Part shown: positions 52,501 through 62,700 of the stretch, piece after piece
Position numbering within the stretch: the first letter of the stretch is position 1
Layout of the letters: each line of letters begins with the position of its first letter
Assembly (NCBI GenBank): GCA_018389105.1
Contig: JACATO010001069.1
Coordinates: 310,001 to 374,000, forward strand
Direction of reading: 5' to 3'
DNA: 64,000 nt
Source: Nautilus pompilius
Lineage: Eukaryota; Mollusca; Cephalopoda; Nautilida; Nautilidae
Made by a program: the position numbers and the translations under genes
Notes under the pieces: model-generated
The model's input: the letters and a program-made list of their open reading frames with translations, nothing else
Database searches by the model: none
Told to the model about the DNA's origin: nothing

Positions 52501-52919
52501 TAACAGCAAGATTTCGGAATAATGCAAAAGCAAGCAAGCACATCCTTCCCATTATAAAGTTAGTGTATTCAGACATGCCACTTTTCCAGACAGATTTGTT
52601 GAAAAAATATTCCAGACTTACAGTATAAAACAGCTTAATAAGCCATTGCAAATAAATCTGATCTGTTTTATACATTGTTATTGCAACAACAAAAAAAAAA
52701 AAATTGAACACAGGAAATTTGCCCAAATGTTCATGAACTGTAATTGAATTAGTTTTAAAAAAATATTATTTTTAATCATTACTCCTATCTGTACATCTAT
52801 TTCTTGTCAAACCCTAACCCAATGAAATCATTAGTTTTATTCATAGGAGAGGGTCACAAAAATATTATTATTATTATTATTTTAGGGGGTCACGGTATCA
52901 CAAAGTTTGAGAACCCATA
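49594..52919 (+). mobile_element. hAT transposon with ends and 8-bp target duplication, ZBED5-like transposase (degraded)
   Basis: The left end cagtgatcctcaaactgtgg (49594) pairs with the right end, which reverse-complements to tatgggttctcaaactttgt: the hAT-type CTCAAACT tip. The flanks ctctacat (49586-49593) and ctctacac (52920-52927) are an 8-bp target duplication with one mismatch, as hAT elements make. Forward-strand coding remains start near 50824 with LLGIKRKAKDDQ and SRKYDKSYVSSGF, the N-terminal signature of ZBED5/FAM200-type hAT proteins. At 51959-52336 there is a middle segment (DLFPTLKQFI, NYFPDVEIEKFDWIRNP), and near 52380-52440 the hATC dimerisation motif FATSYLCKSGFSTVAAIKNK. 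Stops and frameshifts separate the pieces, so the 3.3-kb element is inactive but close to full length. Confidence 0.9.
50704..50714. repeat. Poly(C) run
   Basis: Eleven consecutive C inside the hAT element; a likely spot for sequencing length error. Confidence 0.9.
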
Positions 52920-52927
52920 CTCTACAC

Positions 52928-55900
52928 AATGCTAAAAATTTCAAAAGCATTTTCTAAATAGAATTTTCTTTGGAATCTGATGAAAACACTGAAAGTACCA
53001 ATCAATCTAAACTATTTTTTTTAGCAAACACCAGAAAATAAACAAAAAAGTACATAATTGAAGCAAGTTTTATTTGCATTGTAAATGTGGCAGGTCACAG
53101 AAGAAACCTGATGTCAAGACCAGTGCCCTCTGGCAGATACAAAAGAGATCAGGGAACATAAAGGGAAATAAATCTGGCCCAAGTTACATATATACATACA
53201 TGTCTGTTATATATAGTGAAAGAGAAAAAAAGACAATATTTACAATTTTCCCCATAACATCTCAAATATACAACCTTCTGTAATTATGCTTCTGTTGTAT
53301 GTTATAGTGAGCATGAATAACCTTCCAATTTCCACGTGATAGCTAATGATACATAGAATGCTAATAGCGCCCATCAGATGATTTGGGTAAGCAACCCTAC
53401 TGACAACATTGAAGCTGAGGTGAGATCATTTGTATTCTTAAATTAACAGTAATCATTACATGATTCTACAAAAAATATTTACAGAAAAAAATTAAATATA
53501 AAAATGCAATCCACAATGACATGCTCCTTGTTCTAATAAGGTATGTAAATATTGAAAACATTCCTTATCTGCTGCACTGTGGCCATCATCTTCGGCACTT
53601 CACTATCCATGAATTTAGCAGCTATCAACTGTCTTGAATTGGTAGCTGTGCTAGTGTTGCTAGAGTTAAGGTGAATGCATTTTCTTCTGTTGTCCTTCTG
53701 GAATGTTTTTGCACTAATTTAGATCAGCAAACCTACAGTCTAGGTGTGACAACCTCCGTTATGAAAAATTATTAAAACAGTAAATTTCTTATTTTAAACC
53801 ATTTAGATAAGTAAACAATAGACATGTATTAACAACATACCCTTCAAACTTCATGTGGAACAGGATGTAAAGAAAAATGTCAGTGATGTTTTCTTATAAA
53901 ATTTATCAATGCAGTAGTCTTAAATATCATTAATTTTTAAAATCGTATTATAAGAGGCTAACTTTGTATCACATTCACCGATTCACGTGGTACTGCACAT
54001 AAATAAAATCAGTTTTGTTTGGATGTATGTGCAAAATACTGTCTGCAATTGTATACAAGGAAGAATCCAAGAATACTGACCCCACTTCCATTGCCAAAAA
54101 GCTTATTTTTCTAAACAAGGCAAATATTTTCAGTATTTTGCAATTATATCTTTTTTCTGAATATTAGAATTTTATCACAATTTCTTCAGAAATATACCAA
54201 AATATCCATAATTCTACAACTTAAGCAAAAAAATTACTAATAATTCTATACACAATACATTTTAGAAAGGTGAATAAATTGAATAAACATTTTTCTGAAT
54301 TAAAAATTACTATTTAATATAATTTCATTTTCAGAAGCTTTTGCAAACAAAAATTTTAAAATAAAAATAAACTATAGTTTTCACACACATCCCTCACTTT
54401 AGTATGCAATTTTGATATTGACCTTTTTTAATTTTCAAATTCATTACTTACAAGAATCCTTTTAAAAAGAATTAAGTCAGTGAAGATATATTTCCAATTT
54501 TCCACTCAGATCTTAAAAACTAGTGTTCTAGCTACAGGGGCTTCTCAAAAAAGACTACTCTCAGCACTGAACACCACCTGTCTTACAATAAAAATGGCAT
54601 GATATTTCAAAAGAAATCAAACAAGCAGAACCCGAAAACTTTGATGTATCAGATTTATTCTAGCTGCTCAATCCACTTGTGCACCCATCTGTAATGGCAT
54701 TCATAGTTTTATGTTTTCATATTTTTTTAAATTGGCCCCACAAAATGCCCTGATATCAGAAAAAAATTTTTTTAATTAAATAAAAAATAAATTACAAGAA
54801 AAAAAAAGTAAATAAATAAAAGCTAATTATTTCATCACAACCACCAAATAACTTGACCCTCCTAAGCTAGACACAATACTGGCCACAGTGAATTGAACCA
54901 GAGCACTGTTGAGTCCTGCCAAACACAGAGGTTGGAAATGTTATGCAACAATATTGGGCTAGATAACTCAGCTAGATTATTCATACTGGGGGAAAGAAAA
55001 TCTTCGAAATTTAAAATCACAAACCTACATCATCCTCTGTTAAAAGATCTCAAACAGTACTTATCCAAGTAACCACTATCTACAGTGTACAATCTGCATG
55101 CTGATTGAAATGAAAACTTTTCATTCATTAATTTTTTAGTATTTATAATTTAGTTTTAAATAGAAGATTGATCAATGTTTAGCATGCAGATCTATAGCTA
55201 TCCTACTGGGCTGTGGTACCCAACAGAACTGGCAGAGCCAATGGGGTACACTGCATAGTAACTGGCCACTAACATTTAGGGATTTAGCTACGAGGAGCTT
55301 AATGAAGTTGAGTATTACACTGTCTCACAGTGACCTAGCCAGAGTACCCATGATCATCAAAGGTTCTGAACAAAGCTGACCACCATTTGATTGATAGACC
55401 CCTGTTGGTCACCACTAGTGCCACTGAAAATCAGGGGATGCACAGATGAAGCTAAGCACCGTGTTATCCATACATTTTTTAACTCAATAGTGAAACTTAA
55501 GTGAAATACAAAGTTTCATTAAAAAAAAAAGTCTAGTTAAATATCTTTAAGAATTGTCCAAGAAAAATCATAAAAATTACATATTAAATTTAAAAATTAA
55601 AAAAAATAACTTGAATCATTTTTTGGCAAGTATAAAATAATGATCAACCAGCCGAAAGAATTATTTTAGAAAAACCCAACAAAGTTAGAGCTATCACTAT
55701 TACTAGAGCCCGTAGGTAAATTGTTTGTTCCCAATTATCATTGTGATATGTACATCTAAATGATCAATAGTACCATCAATATAACAGACCACCTTTAAAG
55801 TTCTTCGACAAAATATAGAAAGTCACATATTACATTTCATCTTTGTAGCAACAAAAATTCTAAGAATATTCTAACTAGTAGCCACTACAGTTCTCAGTTT

Positions 55901-57119
55901 TTATAAGTACTCCATCAGCAAGCAAAAAGCTCACAATCTCTTAGTCTGATTTCATGATTATATTAAAGACCTATAATTCAGTTTTGTCCATTAAGCTGTT
56001 TGGAAGTACTAACTCCCAATATTTCATATAAAATGGGTATTGAATCCCATAAATGGCATTTGTATGGTTTCATGGGTTTACGCTCTCGAATCAATACCCC
56101 TCACCATAAACATATGGGAATGCTCTTCAAGGGCTAAATCACTTTTTCTTACAATATTTGTGTGCACCAACATGTTGTTGGTTTAATGGAGTGTGGTGGA
56201 AAATAGCCCACCAATTTTAACAACCAACCACCACTATCAAACAGATGGGATGTTATAAGGGTCCAGGGGTTGTCTGGGTTGATTTTGTGTGTTTTCTGAT
56301 GGGTGTTGGGTTGATCTGGTTGTATCTTGGAAGTTAGTTGGGTTAAGTGAGTTATGTTTGGCTTTTTACTGTGTTTAAATCTTCAAAGTTTGGCAAAATT
56401 TACTATTTGCACATGTGTTCTTTGGCCTACATGTTGAATAAACTGAACATTATAATGCATTAAAAATAAGATTGTTGTATTTTTCTCAGCAGGTAACATA
56501 AATGCTGTTTGTTTTTCTTTCAAATAACAGTGGGACACTGATAACCAACCACAGGTTAACCGACAAATGCTACACTAGAGATGTTACATACTTCCAGCTG
56601 TGTCAAAAGGTTTTTTTCTTTTAAATTAAGCCAAATTTTATCTTAAAAATCTCTCTACATCAAAGGCTGGTAGTCAAAAACAAAAATATGAAAAAATGTT
56701 ACAATGTATAGAAATAATTCCCATTTAGCTATGCAAAGTAAAAAATGCATTTTTAAAAATAATCTAATGATCCATTTAATACAGATAATCATGAGTGTTA
56801 AAAATATATTTGAAAAATGCACAACTGCCAGTGTGATGTATGAACTTGCTGTTCAATTATAATTCAATAACCTTTTCTTTCAAAAATTTGTAAGTGAAAT
56901 TATAAGAAACTATTGAGAGAGAGAAGGGAATGTGGCAGTAGTGGTGAAAGTCAAACAGAGAAAAAAGAGTAACAACACAAGGAACTATTGCAGTGCTGCA
57001 TACACATGAAATCATCTGACATGTAGAGTTTCAGCATAAAATGGTTCTTGCTGAAAATATTCACAGCAAACAACCTTGTTTGTTGGTATTCAAAACCCCC
57101 CAATGGCTATCACATGACT
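52928..57119 (-). other. 3' flank, probably partly 3' UTR of the DLG5-like gene
   Basis: No coding exon is supported on either strand. It directly follows the DLG5-like stop codons on the minus strand, and AATAAA lies at 53074-53069, so a long 3' UTR is possible, but the true cleavage site cannot be told from sequence alone. Confidence 0.35.
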
Positions 57120-57250
57120 TTAACAACATTGGGGCTGGCAAATTTTATAAGGGCCCGAGGAAATCCAAATCACTTTCTGCTGCTCACTGTCTCACGACAC
57201 TCGCTTGATCTGCATGCACATCTCTGCCAGGTTCCCACCCTGAACCACTG
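57120..57250 (-). CDS. dlg5: DLG5-like last coding exon, interrupted by TGA
   Basis: After acceptor TTTTACAG the exon encodes AVVQGGNLAEMCMQIKRVS and then TGA (57194-57192). Beyond the TGA the same frame reads DSEQQKVIWISSGP, matching the conserved end of DLG5 proteins, then YKICQPQCC and TAA at 57122-57120. In related proteins the end lies just after this W-I-x-x-x-P segment; here CCT TAT AA would become P-L-stop with one more T. Either the protein stops early, losing roughly 15-20 residues, or the exon carries sequence errors. Confidence 0.75.
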
Positions 57251-59748
57251 CTGTAAAAAAAAAAAAAAAAAAAAAAAACAAACAAACAACAAAAGAAAAT
57301 GACTGAGTTAGACTAGTTTACTTAATGATGACAATTTTACAAGCCACTGAAAAGAGAAAAAGTTGCTGCCTTAATACTAACAGGCCTATGCATATGAGAA
57401 TCACCAGGAAAAAAAAAAAAGTTCTTCCAAACATTATAAAAATCTTATCTATCTTTCAGTTTTGTTACTACCCTAACTGTTTGTTGTGCCAAAGTAACAA
57501 TTAAGTTTTCCTTCTTGAGCAATGATACAAGACAGAATGAGCAAGCATATATGTGTGTATTTAATCACAGGCACACTACTTTCTAATTCCTCCAACACTC
57601 ATTTCCATATCTTCAGGATCCATGCCCAAAGCAGCGGACAAAATATCAGAAGAAACTAACCTGGAAACAGGTGCCTGCTTTCTTCTTCAATTTTCTGGAA
57701 CTGCTCAAAGAGTTCTTTTGCATTTTTACTACTGATTTTATCTGGGAGGAACTGAACATCTTTAACTTCTCTGGAAATAAACAATGTCAAATATAAAGTA
57801 AAATTCAAAACAAGTAAAAACGAACAAACTATTACGTAATGATTTTAACCAGCTAAATTCTCCTGAATATAATTTGTTTTCAAATGTGCTTCAGTGTCAG
57901 TCTGAATACAGAGGTGGTGCAATAATAACATCATTTGTTATTTATTAGTATGTTCTCTTTTAGTCATGATTTGATTCATTTTCTTGTATTAAAGAGACTG
58001 ATGGAACACACTAAAAATGCCCTGGTCTGCACAAAGTCCTGATATGAACATCATTGAGAATGTATGGAGTTACATGGCAACCAAATACAATGGATGAATT
58101 CTGGAAAGTGCTACAGGATATTTGGAACAATATTCCAGTAAATTATTGATGATCTGTATAAGAGCATGAAAACAAGGTGCATATTCTATATAAAGACCAA
58201 ATACTAATGCACTTCAGAATATATATATATATATTCATTTTGTTTTTGTATATTTTCTGTAACATTGCATATTCCATGTTTCCTTACTTATTTCCAATAC
58301 TGTACATATTTGTATGAATGCATTTTACTTGTTTTGACACATCTACTTCACAGTAATAAATATTCAGTTTGAAAATAATGATAAAATTAAGACTAACAAA
58401 GGTTTATTCAGTAATTATCATTTGAAAAGAAAGCATTCTAAAAGCATTTAGATATACACAACTCTGCATGTACTAAGAACATTCAGACAAAACCTGGCTG
58501 ACCAAATTTCCAAATACTACATAACTCTGGACATTTGTATAGGAAGAGACTGCCAATCTTATAAGCTGCTATATAAAACTCTAGCTGCCTATGCACAAAC
58601 TGGTTTAGATGCCTTGTCTTGTTGACCCAGGAAAAAAGAAAACATTTTCAAATGCTTAAAAATATTTTGGTTTCAAGGTGCACACATTTTTAGAAGACAA
58701 AGTTAGGTTGTTAGTATCTTGTGACACTTGAATAGTAGTATTTATTTATTTATAGGCTGTGAGGTGTTGGTATAATTAGGACCAAAATATCAACTTGTTT
58801 TATACATCATACACACTGACAAAAATTAATTACTGTGCAAGCAACAGACAGACTTCATCTTGATGATACACCAGAACACACACACACACAGTAAGACATT
58901 AACATTGTTTTGGCACACACAAAAGTTCATTTTTGCTTAAATCCACGACAAGCAAACTGCATGCTAAAGCTAATGTGTACACTATAAAATTCTATGCCTT
59001 ACAATAGTTATTCACCTGATCTGTTTGGCTGATTTGTGTCTAGTATAGATTACAATTGGGTAAATTTGTAACCGATGAAGCCTTTCAATAGCTGCTGGGC
59101 TGATGTTGAGCAAACAATGGCAATTCTGGAAGAAGAAAAAAACAAAAAAACTGAAATAGTCCTATGTTAAAACAGTGCTGTATTGAATACCTTGGCTGAT
59201 TCTGTTCATTCCACAGTTTCTAATGTCATAAGGTAATGCAGAATCAGCCAATAAGAAAACAGCCAAGATGGATTACTTTACAGTTGTGTAGACCTTTGAT
59301 AAACAAACTAAAAAATTGAATAAGCTCACCTTATCACAGATTTCTTTTATTCCAGAGACAGCAATGCATTCATAGCAGTCATCTCGCTTATGGTACTCAA
59401 TGAAAATTCCATCAGCCTGACCCTTCTCCATTGTCTGAGCTGTAGTTTTCATAATTGCTGAAAAAACAAAATGAATGAATGTAGTAGTAATATAGTAGTA
59501 GTAGTAGTAGTAAATAGGGATAAATTAGCTAAATTTTTGCAGCAAGTTAACAGAAAAACCATGCAGAAAATAAATAATCTATAATTCTAAACAATGATAA
59601 ATGAAGAGAAATTGCAATGTCTGATAACCTCATCAGCAAATAAAATAGCATCTGGCTGGGCATTCCCAAGGCTTCGACTTAGACATTCACAATAGGCCAA
59701 CATCACCAGCTTAGAATTCACAAAAATGTATAAAAAAAAACCAAAATG

Positions 59749-59779
<31 letters not shown>

Positions 59780-62700
59780 TAAAAAGAACAAACTTACTAC
59801 TGGAATTACACACCTGAGTACCTGTCTGGAGATTCTGAGGTCAGTTTACAGATCAGTGGCTCAGCAAGTGGAGCAAGAAAAACAACTGGCCGTACTGTGT
59901 TATCTAGAAAATCAATAAAATTAGATCAGATTTAAAAAGAAATGAAAAGAGGAAAAGAAAGATGCTTTATTAAAACCAAAACCTGTTAAACTTGTATATT
60001 TAAAATCAGCTGATGAATCAAGCTGAACAAATGAAAATTAGACCAATCAATCAGTAACTAGCAAAATACAACTGTAAAGATTGTAATGTTTAAAACAAAA
60101 TTTTATTATGTATGAGAAAACAAAAAAGTCCAGAACATGCAGAGTAAGACAATAATTCCATAGAAAATTGAAGAATATTTTACAAGATCAGCATAAATGA
60201 AAACTAGCTAGTTTACTACTAGTACTGTCGACCCCCGCAGCCCTGGTTATTCGCGGAATTTTCCTTAGAACCTAACTAATAATCGTTCGTGGAAACCCCT
60301 GCATATTCGCGGAATTGCAAATATCTTCCGCGATTTTTTTATGGCTTTTTTCGTGGCAATATATATATTTTCACGCTTTTTAACACTAAATTATTAATAA
60401 CAATATAATTTACTAATTTTGTAATATAAATACTAACGTAAATTCAGCAAAATATCAATATAAAATAAATGCTATTGGCTGGAAGTTTGAAAGTAGCCAA
60501 TCAGAGAGTGTTATTCATTTCTCCTCGCTGCTGATTGGCTGCTGCCCACGAGGCGCTGTCTCAGGCAGATGCAGCCCAGCAGCATCCCAGTTTACCGCAT
60601 GTAGCTATCTCGAGTGTTTCTCTGAGTGTTGTATTTTTTAATTAAATTATTATTATATATTTACTTATATTTTTTAAATTATATTTTGATGTTTATAGGC
60701 ATTTTTATGGACCACGTCCAATATTCGCGGTTTTTCACTCTTCACGGGTGCTCAAGGAACGTAACCCCCACAAATACCGGGGGACAACTGTATAGATAGA
60801 ATGAAATAAGTACTTACATTCTTTTCTTTCCACTTTTGTGTATGTGTAAAGAAAGCCATCTAAACAGAAATGAAAATTAAACTATTTTGATATTTTATTA
60901 AATATTGTAAAAAAACCTATTTTATTTAAGTGTGTAAAAAAAGAAGCTTTAGTCACTTAGTATGCTTCAAATGGAAAATGAAATTCTATGAAAACTATGT
61001 AGACTCATTTTCTTTAGATATAAAATTTGTATCACTATTGCAGCACTGTACACATTAACAAAAACAATACAGAATTAAGCCTGACATTTTCTAGGATGAC
61101 TTAACACTTACCATCCAAAATGGGAGATGAATCATTTAAAGAAATATCTGAAAAGGAATTTAATTCTCTACTGTCTTTGGAATTATTTCTTTGATGCTTC
61201 TTCCGTTTAAAAAAACTCCTGCGTACTGTTGCTGAACCTCGCCGCGTAGATCCTTTGAGTTCATCCTCATGAAGGCTCAAGCTCTCTGACCGACTTCTCT
61301 TCAGCACTAAAGTTGGTTCCAGCCTTAAAAGAAATTAAGATGCTGATATTGAAATCCTATGAAGAAGGGAGGAAAACTAGAAAAGCCAAATGCTATTATA
61401 CAAATATAGATTTCCCAATTGTATATATGCATGTTATTTAGTTATTCCTAAAACCCACCCATTTTATTATACTTTCCATTACCAGTAAGGTTTGTTGCTA
61501 GTAATACTACTACTACTACATTGAATACTGAAAGGAAGTTAACCTAACAAGCTGAATCCAACCCCCCCAACAATTCCATCAGTTTCCTCCCCAACAATTT
61601 TGCACATAGGCTAAACAAAATTTATTACAATGGAATTTGTAAAAATAATTATACAGATACACAACTGTAAGGATTAAACAGAAAGACAAAAAATAATGAA
61701 AAAACAACAACAACAAATGAAGCCAAAACCATTTGTTTCACTATAAATCCATGTTTGTTTTCTTTTCTGCTGGGAGTGGAATTAAATATGAAGGGGTCAA
61801 ACTGCTGTGACTCATACTAAATCCCAATAATAAGCATTTACATTCCCTGGTACAAAAAGGCAGACTGAGTATGAAGTTACCAGAAACACCTTATTAAATT
61901 AGATTTTCAACAAGTCCACTATAAAGATTAAAAGGTTACTTTACTGTTACTCATTATACAAGACTTTCCTGACCTTAGCTGCATTTGTACTGAACAATTC
62001 TAAAATGGTGTTGTCTTAAAGAAATCAAATTTGTATGCAGTTTTTCTGAAACCAAAGCTCTATGAAAAAAGTAAGAATCACCGCAGTAATACATACATGT
62101 TGTCACAATACTATTTTTTTTAATACCACACACACACAGCAGTAATTTTCAGCAACACAATAGAGATTGCCACCATGATTTACTTTGCTTTTATTTCTCA
62201 TCTTTAGTGGGGCTCATTTACAACAATTAAAACCATATATAGTATGTTTCCAGTAAAATACTAATATACTATTATTATGAAAAAAAAAGACAAATGTAAT
62301 ATTTTTTTAAAATAAATATATTAAACAGTTATGAAAATGTTTTTCATGCATGGCTACCTTAAGAAATAGTCAAACATTTGCAGTTTTGCAATCATGATTA
62401 ATCTCTGAATTGTATTATTAATCAATGCATTATGAACAAATCACAGCATTCTTTTTTACTTTAATTTTTATCCTCACCTCATTTTGCTAGGAATCATTCC
62501 ACATTCAACTTTGTTTCCTTCATCATCCACACGCCAGGCAAGCCACATCCCTGAGTCTTCACTGCTGTACGTATTCTCCACATACAGGATGTCGTCTTTC
62601 TTGAACCCTAGCTCTTTCTCACTTCTTGCTGGACGATCAAAATGCGTTTGGATATAAAATGATTCCCTAGTTTTGTTCTTGATTTGGTTATAGTCTGTTC

